Assembly (NCBI RefSeq): GCF_003054285.1
Contig: NZ_QBKS01000001.1
Location: forward strand, 1,178,001 to 1,242,000
DNA length: 64,000 nucleotides
DNA from: Litoreibacter ponti
GTDB lineage: Bacteria > Pseudomonadota > Alphaproteobacteria > Rhodobacterales > Rhodobacteraceae
Reading direction: 5' to 3'
Shown here: piece after piece, positions 17,365 through 24,955 of the stretch
Position numbering within the stretch: position 1 is the stretch's first letter
How the letters are laid out: every line of letters begins with the position of its first letter
Program-made: the position numbers and the translations under genes
Notes under the pieces: generated by a model
Databases searched by the model: none
What the model saw: only the letters and a program-made list of their open reading frames with translations
What the model was told of the DNA's origin: nothing

Positions 17365-18906
17365 TTAATTCCCGGCCACAGCCGTGCGCACGCCGCTGTC
17401 AAGCAGCGCGCTGTCATAGTTGCTTACCAGCGCCTCGACGCTGGGCCCGATCAGGTCCAGCACCAGCGCGGGGTAGACGCCCAAGAGGATCGTCATCACC
17501 ACCAGCGGCGCGAAGATCGCGCGCTCGCGCGTGGTCATGTCGGTGATCGACTTCAGGCTCTCCTTGATCAGATCGCCCATGACAACCCGGCGGTAGAGCC
17601 ACAGCGCATAGGCCGCGCTCAGGATCACGCCGGTGGTCGCGAAGACCGCGATCCAGGTGTTCACCTGGAAGATGCCCATCAGCGTCAGGAACTCCCCCAC
17701 AAAGCCCGAGGTGCCCGGCAGGCCAACATTGGCCATGGTGAACAGCATGAAGATCAGCGCGTAGGCCGGCATGCGGTTGACCAGCCCGCCATAAGCGTCA
17801 ATCTCGCGGGTGTGCATCCGGTCGTAGATCACGCCCACACACAGAAACAGCGCGCCGGAGATAAAGCCGTGGCTGATCATCTGAAAGATCGCCCCGTCGA
17901 TGCCCTGCTGGTTGGCCGCAAAAATGCCCATGGTCACGTAGCCCATGTGGGCCACGGAGGAGTAGGCGATGAGTTTCTTCATGTCATGCTGCGCCAGTGC
18001 GACCAGCGATGTGTAGATGATGGCAATGACGCTCATCCACAGCACGTAAATGCCCAGAATGTCGGAGCCGACGGGGAACATCGGCAGCGAGAAGCGCAGG
18101 AAGCCGTAGCCGCCCATTTTCAGCAAGATCGCCGCCAGCACGACCGAGCCCGCCGTGGGCGCCTGCACGTGCGCATCCGGCAGCCAGGTATGCACCGGCC
18201 ACATCGGCATCTTCACCGCGAAGCTCGCGAAAAACGCCAGCCACATCAACGTCTGCATCCCGCCCACGACGGTGATGCCCGCGACCGGGAAGCTCTCGGA
18301 CGCGAAGGTGTGGGTCAGCAGTGTCGGGATGTCGGTGGTGCCCGCGTCCAGATACATCGCGATCATCGCGATCAGCATCAGCACGGACCCCAGCAGCGTG
18401 TAGAGGAAGAACTTGAAGCTCGCATAGATGCGGTTCGCCCCGCCCCAGATGCCGATGATCAGGAACATCGGGATCAGCCCTGCTTCGAAGAACAGGTAGA
18501 ACAGGATCAGGTCCAGCGCGCAGAAGACGCCCAGCATCAGGGTCTCGAGCACGAGGAAGGCGATCATGTAGTCCTTCACCCGGGTCTTCACGTCCCAGCA
18601 GGACGCGATCACCAGCGGCATCAGGAAGGTGGTCAGCAGCACGAAGGTGACCGAGATGCCATCCACGCCCATCTTGTAGTTCAGGCCCAGGATCCACTCG
18701 CGCTCTTCAACGAACTGGAAGCCCGTGTTGGCAGGGTCGAACCCGGTATAGACGAAGATCGACAGCAGGAAAACCACGGAGGTGGTGATCAGCGCCAGCC
18801 ACTTGGCGTTGCGCTGCGCGGCCTCGTCATCGCCGCGCAGGAACAGCGCCAGGATCAGCGCACCGACCAGCGGCGCGAAGGTGATGAGTGACAGAAGGTT
18901 GTCCAT
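17365..18906 (-). CDS. nuoM: NADH-quinone oxidoreductase subunit M
   Basis: Antiporter-like subunit of complex I, 513 residues and about fourteen membrane helices. Blocks such as LFYLFFEAGLIPMFLIIGIWGG, WPVHTWLPDAHVQAPTAGSVVLAAILLKMG, and AYSSVAHMGYVTMGIF identify it, with the channel Glu, Lys and His positions intact. ATG 18906 overlaps the nuoL TAA by one base (TAATG), so the longer frame to 18951 is rejected. It pumps protons together with NuoL and NuoN. Confidence 0.97.
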   Translation of the reverse strand: MDNLLSLITFAPLVGALILALFLRGDDEAAQRNAKWLALITTSVVFLLSIFVYTGFDPANTGFQFVEEREWILGLNYKMGVDGISVTFVLLTTFLMPLVIASCWDVKTRVKDYMIAFLVLETLMLGVFCALDLILFYLFFEAGLIPMFLIIGIWGGANRIYASFKFFLYTLLGSVLMLIAMIAMYLDAGTTDIPTLLTHTFASESFPVAGITVVGGMQTLMWLAFFASFAVKMPMWPVHTWLPDAHVQAPTAGSVVLAAILLKMGGYGFLRFSLPMFPVGSDILGIYVLWMSVIAIIYTSLVALAQHDMKKLIAYSSVAHMGYVTMGIFAANQQGIDGAIFQMISHGFISGALFLCVGVIYDRMHTREIDAYGGLVNRMPAYALIFMLFTMANVGLPGTSGFVGEFLTLMGIFQVNTWIAVFATTGVILSAAYALWLYRRVVMGDLIKESLKSITDMTTRERAIFAPLVVMTILLGVYPALVLDLIGPSVEALVSNYDSALLDSGVRTAVAGN

Positions 18907-21020
18907 TATTCCGCCCCCCCGGTGACGCTGGGCCCGCCGATGGCGAACCACGTGATGATGATCACAACGCCGATGACCATGGCGAAGGCATAGTGGAACA
19001 TGAAGCCCGACTGCGCCCGGCCCGCGAGCCGCGTCAGGAACGGTACTGCCCCCATCGCCACCCCGTTGATCGAGCCGTCAATGACCGCCCCGTCGCCCCG
19101 CGTCCACAGGAAATTGCCCAGCCACTTGGCGGGCCGGATGAACAGGAAGTCGTAGATCTCGTCGAAGTACCACTTGTTGAGCAGGAACTGGTAGAGATGC
19201 TTCTGGTTGGCCGCCAAGCGCCCCGGCAGGGACGGATTCTTGATGTAGAACATCCACGCCGTGAAGAAGCCCAGCAGCATGACCACGAAGGGCGACACCT
19301 TAACCCAGTTCGGCACGTAATGCGCATCATGCAGCACGTGGTTGTCCGGCGCCATATGGATCGCGCCCTGCCCCGGCTTGGCGGCGGGCTTGTCGGCGTG
19401 ATCGTCGCCTTCTTTGTCCTCGGTCGCGGCAAAGGCTGCGCCCACGGGCTGCAACGGCTCCATCAACGCGTGCTTCTCGCCGGAGATGCCGAAGAACTTT
19501 GCCACGCTCTCGTCCGAGCCAAAGAACGGCTTGTAGAACACCATGCCCGAGAAGATCGCACCCACCGCCAGCACCGCCAGCGGCGTCAGCATCGTGGCGG
19601 GGCTTTCATGGGCATGCTCGTGGGTGTGCTTGTCGCCCCGCGGCTTGCCATAGAAGGTCATGAACATCAGCCGCCAGCTGTAGAAGCTGGTGAACAGCGC
19701 GGCGATCACGAGGATCCAGAAGGCGTAGCCCATCGGCGTGTGCGCATAGGCGCTCTCGATGATCGCGTCCTTCGACACAAAGCCCGCAAAGCCCACGGGG
19801 AAGCCCACATAGAGCAGCGGAATGCCCACGCCGGTGATCGCCAGCGTGCCGATCATCATCGCCCAGAAGGTCTTGGGGATCTTGTGGCGCAGCCCGCCAT
19901 AGTTGCGCATGTCCTGCTCGTGATGCATCGCGTGGATGACCGAGCCCGCGCCAAGGAACAGCATCGCCTTGAAGAAGGCGTGGGTCAGCAGGTGGAACAT
20001 CGCCACCGAGTAGACCCCGACGCCCGCCGCCACGAACATGTAGCCCAGCTGCGAGCAGGTCGAATAGGCGATCACCCGCTTGATGTCGTTTTGTACCAGA
20101 CCCACCGTGGCCGCGAAAAATGCGGTGGCGGCGCCGATGGCGATGATGAAGGTCTGCGCGGCCGGGGCGTATTCGATCAGCGGCGACATGCGGCAGACGA
20201 GGAATACGCCCGCGGTCACCATGGTGGCAGCGTGGATCAGGGCCGACACCGGGGTCGGGCCCTCCATCGCGTCGGGCAGCCAGGTGTGCAGGAACAACTG
20301 CGCCGATTTGCCCATGGCGCCCACGAACAGCAGGAAGGCCAGCAGGTTCGCCGCGTTCCACTCTGTCCATAGGAAGGTGATCTGGGTCTCGGCAATCTCT
20401 GGCACCGCCTCGAACACGTCCGAGAAGTTGATGCTGTCGGCCAGATAGAACAGCCCGAAGATGCCCAGGGCGAAGCCGAAATCCCCCACCCGGTTGACCA
20501 CGAAGGCCTTGATGGCGGCGGCATTGGCCGACGGCTTCTTGTAGTAGAACCCGATTAGCAGATACGAGGCGACGCCGACCCCTTCCCAGCCAAAGAACAT
20601 CTGCACCAGATTGTCCGAGGTCACCAGCATCAGCATCGCGAAGGTGAAGAAGGACAGGTAGGCAAAGAAACGCGGCTTGTAGCTGACGCCCTCGTCGAAA
20701 TGGTCGTCATGGGCCATGTAGCCAAAGGAATAAAGGTGCACGAGCGCAGAGACGGTGGTGATCACGATCAGCATGATCGTCGTCAGGCGGTCCATACGGA
20801 TGGCCCAGCTCGTGTCCAGCGTGCCGGACTGGATCCAGCGCAGGAGCTCGATGGTCTCGGTCGTGCCGTCGAAGGTCAGGAAGGCAATCCAGCTCAGGAT
20901 CGCCGACAGGAACAAGAGCGCCGTGGCGATCACGCAAGCCGCCTGCTCGCCGATGAACTTCCAGCCGAAGCCGCAGATCAGGCTGCCGATGATGGGCGCA
21001 AAGAGGAGGGTCGTTTCCAT
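18906..21020 (-). CDS. nuoL: NADH-quinone oxidoreductase subunit L
   Basis: The largest antiporter-like subunit of complex I, 704 residues. It has about sixteen membrane segments, including the C-terminal end that forms the long lateral helix. Seen are VQMFFGWEGVGVASYLLIGF, KAFVVNRVGDFGFALG, HTWLPDAMEGPTPVSALIHAATMVTAG and RVIAYSTCSQLGYM. A His/Glu/Asp-rich loop (DKHTHEHAHES, then a DKEGDDHADKPAAKPG segment) precedes the last third. ATG 21020 begins METTLLFAPIIGSL, the usual N-terminus; the upstream extension is rejected. It starts eight bases after a low-GC accessory gene. Confidence 0.97.
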   Translation of the reverse strand: METTLLFAPIIGSLICGFGWKFIGEQAACVIATALLFLSAILSWIAFLTFDGTTETIELLRWIQSGTLDTSWAIRMDRLTTIMLIVITTVSALVHLYSFGYMAHDDHFDEGVSYKPRFFAYLSFFTFAMLMLVTSDNLVQMFFGWEGVGVASYLLIGFYYKKPSANAAAIKAFVVNRVGDFGFALGIFGLFYLADSINFSDVFEAVPEIAETQITFLWTEWNAANLLAFLLFVGAMGKSAQLFLHTWLPDAMEGPTPVSALIHAATMVTAGVFLVCRMSPLIEYAPAAQTFIIAIGAATAFFAATVGLVQNDIKRVIAYSTCSQLGYMFVAAGVGVYSVAMFHLLTHAFFKAMLFLGAGSVIHAMHHEQDMRNYGGLRHKIPKTFWAMMIGTLAITGVGIPLLYVGFPVGFAGFVSKDAIIESAYAHTPMGYAFWILVIAALFTSFYSWRLMFMTFYGKPRGDKHTHEHAHESPATMLTPLAVLAVGAIFSGMVFYKPFFGSDESVAKFFGISGEKHALMEPLQPVGAAFAATEDKEGDDHADKPAAKPGQGAIHMAPDNHVLHDAHYVPNWVKVSPFVVMLLGFFTAWMFYIKNPSLPGRLAANQKHLYQFLLNKWYFDEIYDFLFIRPAKWLGNFLWTRGDGAVIDGSINGVAMGAVPFLTRLAGRAQSGFMFHYAFAMVIGVVIIITWFAIGGPSVTGGAE

Positions 21021-21028
21021 AGCTCGGT

Positions 21029-21667
21029 TTACCTCGTGAATGGCGCTCGTTGGGCCATTTGGCTTTCTGGATAGTGGATGCTGCACCCAGCAAACGGATT
21101 GAAACGGTTACGCTCCGCCATTGCATCGAGCTGCACAGACACTTGGCGGGTGTATTCAAGATCGTGCGTCCGCGCCATAGCCTCAATCGAAGCGATTGAC
21201 ACGTTTTTGGTGAATTCCATCGGACCGTTAGGTGAGACGAGATGCGCCACCTTCAGACCCGATCTGGGGAAGTAGGGTGCAATGAACGGATCGCGACCAT
21301 GCTGCTCACGGTAAGCAGCGATGCTCTTCTCTATAGCCAAACGGTCTTTGCGATTATACGTACCATAGAGACGAAGCAGGTCGCCATCGTTGCAGTCGGC
21401 AAGGATGAGATACTCACTCATTGGCGGGCATGGAGTGCCACTCAGGATCGTTTGAGCCGTGAGGCCGCGACCGATCGCTTTGATTTTCAAGCCCGACACC
21501 ACATGATTTGGGCGGTCACCGGCCTCGACAAAGCTGCCGTCTTCGGAAACGTCAATTGGTTGATCGACGTAATGTATCGTCGCGTCGAGACTGCATGCGA
21601 CGGCAGCCTTGGCAGTTAATAATACACAGGCGATGGCCAACAAAATATGGAAGCGCAGCACTTTCAT
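21029..21667 (-). CDS. exported hypothetical protein inserted between nuoK and nuoL
   Basis: A 212-residue protein that I do not recognise. It begins with a clear signal peptide (MKVLRFHILLAIACVLLTAKAAVA) followed by a cysteine. The mature part holds several more cysteines (TPCPPMSEYLILADCNDG; FAGCSIHYP), so it is probably a periplasmic disulfide protein. ATG 21667 overlaps the nuoK TGA by one base (TGATG), which implies coupled translation. Its base composition is visibly poorer in G+C than the surrounding nuo genes, which suggests a later insertion. It ends eight bases before nuoL. Confidence 0.72.
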   Translation of the reverse strand: MKVLRFHILLAIACVLLTAKAAVACSLDATIHYVDQPIDVSEDGSFVEAGDRPNHVVSGLKIKAIGRGLTAQTILSGTPCPPMSEYLILADCNDGDLLRLYGTYNRKDRLAIEKSIAAYREQHGRDPFIAPYFPRSGLKVAHLVSPNGPMEFTKNVSIASIEAMARTHDLEYTRQVSVQLDAMAERNRFNPFAGCSIHYPESQMAQRAPFTR

Positions 21668-21972
21668 CAGCCCTTCATCACGTTGACGTCTTCCACGGCA
21701 ATCGTGCCGCGGTTGCGGAAGAAGCACACCAGAATGGCCAGCCCGATGGCGGCCTCGGCGGCGGCGACGGTCAGCACAAAGAGCGTGAACACCTGCCCCA
21801 CCAGATCACCCAGGAAGCTCGAGAAGGCCACCAGATTGATGTTGACCGCCAGGAGCATCAGCTCGATCGACATCAAGATGACGATCACGTTCTTGCGGTT
21901 CACGAAGATGCCGAAAATGCCAATGACGAACAAAGCCGCCGCGACTGTGAGATAATGTTCAAGTCCGATCAT
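21667..21972 (-). CDS. nuoK: NADH-quinone oxidoreductase subunit K
   Basis: Small membrane subunit of complex I (MrpC-like), 101 residues, exactly the expected size. Three membrane helices are visible, with the conserved Glu in VILMSIELMLLAVNIN and VAAAEAAIGLAILV. ATG 21972 (MIGLEHYL) overlaps the end of the preceding accessory gene by four bases. The longer frame upstream is antisense noise. Confidence 0.97.
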   Translation of the reverse strand: MIGLEHYLTVAAALFVIGIFGIFVNRKNVIVILMSIELMLLAVNINLVAFSSFLGDLVGQVFTLFVLTVAAAEAAIGLAILVCFFRNRGTIAVEDVNVMKG

Positions 21973-22436
21973 TTCGTATCTTTCTTGTAGGGTGTCTTGG
22001 CCCCGACGGCGTCGGGGAAGTTCTCGTGGCACGCGCAGCTTTCGGCGCGGGCGGTGGTGCGTTTGGTGGCGACGCCCTCGGCGCGCAGCAGGCCCTGGAT
22101 GTCGCCCATCGTGTAGCCCTCGCGCGCGTCGAGCGCGTTGAACATCACCTGCCGGACATTTTCCGGGTGGCGTGTGTTGCCAAGGCTGGCGGTGCGTGGG
22201 GCTGAACGGGCGCGCAAGGTCTGGCCCGTCGGGCAATGCTCCAGATAAAACCACTCGCGGTCGGTATCATCAGTGGTGATGTAGCTGACAAAGCGGTTGG
22301 CATGGGTCGCCACGAAGACGATCCCCCGGCCCTCGGCCGTGTCCCCCGAATAAGCGCAGGCCGGCGGCAGGGGCGTCAACGCCGCGGCGGGCCCTGCGGC
22401 CAGCCCCAAGGTGGCAAGGGTCAGCGCGCGCATCAT
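21969..22436 (-). CDS. exported hypothetical protein with C-terminal CxC...KTPY motif
   Basis: A 155-residue protein with a signal peptide (MMRALTLATLGLAAGPAAA) and a mature part of unknown function. The C-terminus reads ESCACHENFPDAVGAKTPY, closely matching EFCACDAAYPNLQGDKTPY in the product of 22594-23121, so the two are paralogues. The CxC pair could bind a metal or take part in thiol chemistry; this is inference. Both ends are coupled: its start overlaps the small ORF upstream, and its stop overlaps nuoK by four bases. Confidence 0.72.
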   Translation of the reverse strand: MMRALTLATLGLAAGPAAALTPLPPACAYSGDTAEGRGIVFVATHANRFVSYITTDDTDREWFYLEHCPTGQTLRARSAPRTASLGNTRHPENVRQVMFNALDAREGYTMGDIQGLLRAEGVATKRTTARAESCACHENFPDAVGAKTPYKKDTK

Positions 22437-22597
22437 GGCTGCATCCCCCCGGCAGGTGCCGCCCCGCCTGCCCCGGCGAACGGCCCGGCCAACCCGTGGA
22501 CCCGGTCGGCGGGAGAAACGCCAAGTATCACAATCGGCGCGAGAAACAACGCGAGCAGGCCAAAGATCACGGCGCGGCGGACGGCGGGCTGCATCAT
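22433..22597 (-). CDS. small single-pass membrane protein (54 aa)
   Basis: A short reading frame, MMQPAVRRAVIFGLLALF onward, of 54 residues. Two arginines precede one hydrophobic helix (about residues 9-27), followed by a Gly/Ala/Pro-rich tail. The start ATG (22597 or 22594) overlaps the TGA of the upstream gene, and its own TGA overlaps the ATG of the downstream gene. This exact coupling on both sides is the main evidence that it is real. It is one of three consecutive accessory genes between nuoJ and nuoK. No function can be assigned. Confidence 0.6.
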   Translation of the reverse strand: MMQPAVRRAVIFGLLALFLAPIVILGVSPADRVHGLAGPFAGAGGAAPAGGMQP

Positions 22598-23121
22598 GAC
22601 GGCACCTCGTAGGGTGTCTTGTCGCCCTGCAGGTTCGGGTAGGCCGCGTCACAGGCGCAGAATTCTTCCGCGTATTGCTGGATATGCAGATCGCGCCCAT
22701 CGCGGCGGATCAGCCCGGCCACGCGGTCAATGGTGAAGAAGGCGGGCGAGGCCTCGGCCTGCCGGGTGATCTTGGCGCGCACAAGCTCGGTCTTGTCGCG
22801 CACATAGCGCTCGGTGATCCGCTCTTCATGGGTGCGCAGGTCCAGCGCGATGCCGGTGCGGCAATCGGCCAGCCAGACAGTCTTGTAGACGCCCTCCGGG
22901 CTCCACCATTCGGTCCACATCACCTTGCCCGCGCCCATGTCCACATGATCGGCCACGCCGCCGTGGGAGATATGCGTGACCCGGTCGCAGGCCTCGATCG
23001 CGCCCAGCGCAGGACCGGCGGCAAGGGTCGCAACGGTCAAAACCGCCCCGTTGCGAAGCCCGCGGGGCGGCGTTTTCTTATGAAGAAAACGCACCAGAAT
23101 ATTTAGAATATTCTGGGTCAC
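22594..23121 (-). CDS. exported hypothetical protein with CxC...KTPY motif; start uncertain
   Basis: Up to 175 residues, of unknown function. A hydrophobic export segment (GAVLTVATLAAGPALGA) precedes a mature part with paired cysteines (IEACDRV; LADCRTG) and the C-terminal EFCACDAAYPNLQGDKTPY block shared with the product of 21969-22436. The farthest start is GTG 23121, overlapping the nuoJ TGA. The first 17 codons then lie inside two tandem hairpins (23070-23116), so the N-terminus may be only apparent. GTG 23094 would give MRFLHKKTPPRGLR ahead of the hydrophobic segment, a good signal peptide. Confidence 0.7.
   Translation of the reverse strand: MTQNILNILVRFLHKKTPPRGLRNGAVLTVATLAAGPALGAIEACDRVTHISHGGVADHVDMGAGKVMWTEWWSPEGVYKTVWLADCRTGIALDLRTHEERITERYVRDKTELVRAKITRQAEASPAFFTIDRVAGLIRRDGRDLHIQQYAEEFCACDAAYPNLQGDKTPYEVPS
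23070..23092. repeat. three-base-loop hairpin downstream of nuoJ (second of two)
   Basis: Perfect 10-bp stem, plus-strand arm GCGTTTTCTT, loop ATG, arm AAGAAAACGC. It is separated by one base from its partner at 23094-23116 and lies inside the apparent 5' coding part of 22594-23121. Confidence 0.85.
23094..23116. repeat. three-base-loop hairpin downstream of nuoJ (first of two)
   Basis: Perfect 10-bp stem, plus-strand arm CCAGAATATT, loop TAG, arm AATATTCTGG. On the transcript it begins two bases after the nuoJ stop. It is strikingly AT-rich against the local sequence. Confidence 0.85.
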
Positions 23122-23732
23122 AGACCCTGCCCTGGTTTGACGTCCTTGAGTTCCATCTGCTCGGCCGGGTCGCGGTAGATCTGGCTGAGCACGTTCTGGC
23201 GCTTAATGTCGGAGCGGTGGCGCAGGGTCAGCACGATAGCGCCGATCATGGCGACCAGCAGGATCAGGCCCGCGGCCTGGAACAGGTAGATATACTTGGT
23301 GTAGATCAGCTGGCCCAGGGCGGCGGTGTTCTGCGTGTCCTCCACTGCGGGGGTGACTGCGTCGCGCAGGCCGGATGCGTTCTCGGCACCGGTCCAGACG
23401 CCAAAGACCAGCGCCAGCTCCATCAACAAGATCACGCCAATGAGCCCCGCAAGGGGCACGAACTTGGCCAACTCGCCCTTAAGCTCCGCGAAGTCCACGT
23501 CGAGCATCATGACGACGAACAGGAACAGCACGGCCACCGCGCCCACATAGACGATGATCAGCAGCATCGCGACGAACTCGGCGCCCAGCAGCACGAAAAG
23601 GCCAGCGGAGCTCAGGAAGGCCAGGATCAGCCACAGCACCGAGTGCACCGGGTTGCGCGCCACGACCACGAAGAGACCGGAGGTCACCACGGTCACGGCG
23701 AACATGTAGAATGCGAAATCGGCAAAACCCAT
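23118..23732 (-). CDS. nuoJ: NADH-quinone oxidoreductase subunit J
   Basis: Membrane subunit of complex I, 204 residues, with five hydrophobic segments. The conserved segment FVAMLLIIVYVGAVAVLFLFVVMMLDVD (about residues 53-80), which contains the pi-bulge helix of TM3, identifies it. ATG 23732 overlaps the stop of the upstream carboxymuconolactone-decarboxylase-like gene by one base. Two strong hairpins follow its stop codon and may lower read-through or protect the upstream message. Confidence 0.97.
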   Translation of the reverse strand: MGFADFAFYMFAVTVVTSGLFVVVARNPVHSVLWLILAFLSSAGLFVLLGAEFVAMLLIIVYVGAVAVLFLFVVMMLDVDFAELKGELAKFVPLAGLIGVILLMELALVFGVWTGAENASGLRDAVTPAVEDTQNTAALGQLIYTKYIYLFQAAGLILLVAMIGAIVLTLRHRSDIKRQNVLSQIYRDPAEQMELKDVKPGQGL

Positions 23733-24133
23733 CAGCTTGTCCCTTCTCCGTCCAGCACTTCGGTGGCCAGTTCCATGGCCTTCGACATTGCCGGAACGCC
23801 GCCGAACATCGCCGCCTGGGCGATGGTCTCGGCAATTTCCTGTTTCGTGGCCCCGGCCTCCACCAGATGGCGGACGGTGAGGCGGATTTGGCTCTCGGCC
23901 TGCGCGCCCTGAATCGTCAGCCCGGTGAGCGTCAGCAGCAGGCGCGTCTTGGCATCAAGCCCCTCGGGGCTCAACCCCTTGCCCATGAATTGCTCCATCA
24001 TATCGGCCGACATGGTGGGCATCAGGGCCTCGAACCCCTTGGGCGTGAACGCTTCGAGTGCGGGGTTCATGGTCTTGGCCCAGTCCTGGCCCATCTTCAT
24101 CATCGCCTCGAACGGGTTGGCGGGATCACTCAT
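23732..24133 (-). CDS. carboxymuconolactone decarboxylase family protein (copy 2)
   Basis: A 133-residue AhpD/PcaC-like protein. The core is LDAKTRLLLTLTGLTIQGAQAESQIRLTVRHLVEAGATKQEIAETIAQAAMFGGVPAMSKAM, which matches the family's helical hairpin. The CxxC of peroxidase-type members is absent, so alkylhydroperoxidase activity is unlikely. It overlaps its neighbour copy (24126-24515) by eight bases and nuoJ by one. The two copies share the core but differ at both ends, so they are an old duplication or a heteromeric pair. The role within a complex I operon is unknown. Confidence 0.82.
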   Translation of the reverse strand: MSDPANPFEAMMKMGQDWAKTMNPALEAFTPKGFEALMPTMSADMMEQFMGKGLSPEGLDAKTRLLLTLTGLTIQGAQAESQIRLTVRHLVEAGATKQEIAETIAQAAMFGGVPAMSKAMELATEVLDGEGTS

Positions 24134-24515
24134 CGGGTGTCTCCTTCTCTTCCGCCTCGAACACTTCGATGGCGGCATTCATGGCGTTGATCATGGCGGG
24201 GAAGCCGCCGTAGAGCGTCATCTGGAAGATGATCTCGCAAATCTCTTCGCGGGTGGCCCCCACCGCGCGGGCAGAGCCGATATTGACCTTCAGCTGCGGG
24301 CGGGTCTGCGCGCCAAGTGCGGTCAGCGCCGCAATCGTGGCCAGCAGCCGGGTCTTCTCGTCCACACCGCCGCGTGCGTAGAACTGCCCGTAGGCCACAT
24401 CGACCACGGTGCGCGACAAGCCGGGGACCAGCGCGTCATAGCGGGCGCGCAGGGCGTCCTCCATGCCGGGGTTCACCTTCTCGGACAGCGCTTGGCCGCG
24501 CTCATATGTGCTCAT
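24126..24515 (-). CDS. carboxymuconolactone decarboxylase family protein (copy 1)
   Basis: A 129-residue protein with the same fold signature as its downstream neighbour: VDEKTRLLATIAALTALGAQTRPQLKVNIGSARAVGATREEICEIIFQMTLYGGFPAMINAMNAA. No CxxC is seen. It starts at ATG 24515 (MSTYERGQ); the longer frame is rejected because it runs antisense-like into the DUF4259 gene. It begins five bases after the DUF4259 stop and overlaps copy 2 by eight bases. The reaction is unknown; it could be a lactone decarboxylase-like or a purely structural partner. Confidence 0.83.
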   Translation of the reverse strand: MSTYERGQALSEKVNPGMEDALRARYDALVPGLSRTVVDVAYGQFYARGGVDEKTRLLATIAALTALGAQTRPQLKVNIGSARAVGATREEICEIIFQMTLYGGFPAMINAMNAAIEVFEAEEKETPDE

Positions 24516-24520
24516 AGCGC

Positions 24521-24943
24521 TCACTTCACGCGCCCCAGCCGGGCCAGAAGGTCGTCGATGATCGGCGTGACCTCGTCCCAGGCGCCCGCATCCTGCCACA
24601 GGTCGGTGAACTCGGACTTGTCGGCGTCATCGATGATCGCCTCGACGGCGGTGATGGCGCGGGCGACGATGTCGTCCATGGCCTGCACCTCGTCTTCGTG
24701 CTCGATCAAGTTGTCGCGCACGTCGCCGTCGACGCGCTTGGAGGGCGCGCCGAAGCAGGTCGCGACCCCTTCGGCGGCGGCGAGCCCCGCATTGGCAACG
24801 TCGATCTCTATATAGCCCTCGGAGACCGCTTCCGACACGTCCGACAACGCGCTGTCGATCATCGACGCGCCCTCTTCCTCATACGCCGCCAGCCAGTCGC
24901 CCGCGCCGTCATTGTCGAATATGCCTGAGCCCCAAGCTCCCAT
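24521..24943 (-). CDS. DUF4259 domain-containing protein
   Basis: A 140-residue acidic protein starting MGAWGSGIFDNDGAGDWLAAYEEE, the signature of DUF4259, whose members have no assigned function. No signal peptide or membrane helix is seen; most of the length reads as soluble helices. It lies 12 bases after nuoI and five before the first CMD-like gene, so it is translated from the nuo transcript. Members of this family also occur outside nuo operons, so its presence here does not by itself imply a complex I role. Confidence 0.82.
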   Translation of the reverse strand: MGAWGSGIFDNDGAGDWLAAYEEEGASMIDSALSDVSEAVSEGYIEIDVANAGLAAAEGVATCFGAPSKRVDGDVRDNLIEHEDEVQAMDDIVARAITAVEAIIDDADKSEFTDLWQDAGAWDEVTPIIDDLLARLGRVK

Positions 24944-24955
24944 CGTGTCCGGTCC

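Noticed and set aside
16435..18891. 818-residue open frame on the plus strand
   Set aside because: Entirely antisense to nuoM and nuoN; His/Arg/Gln/Asp-rich with no domain, typical of a reverse-strand shadow in high-GC DNA.
18888..20372. 494-residue open frame on the plus strand
   Set aside because: Antisense to nuoL; composition as expected for complementary strand of membrane-protein codons.
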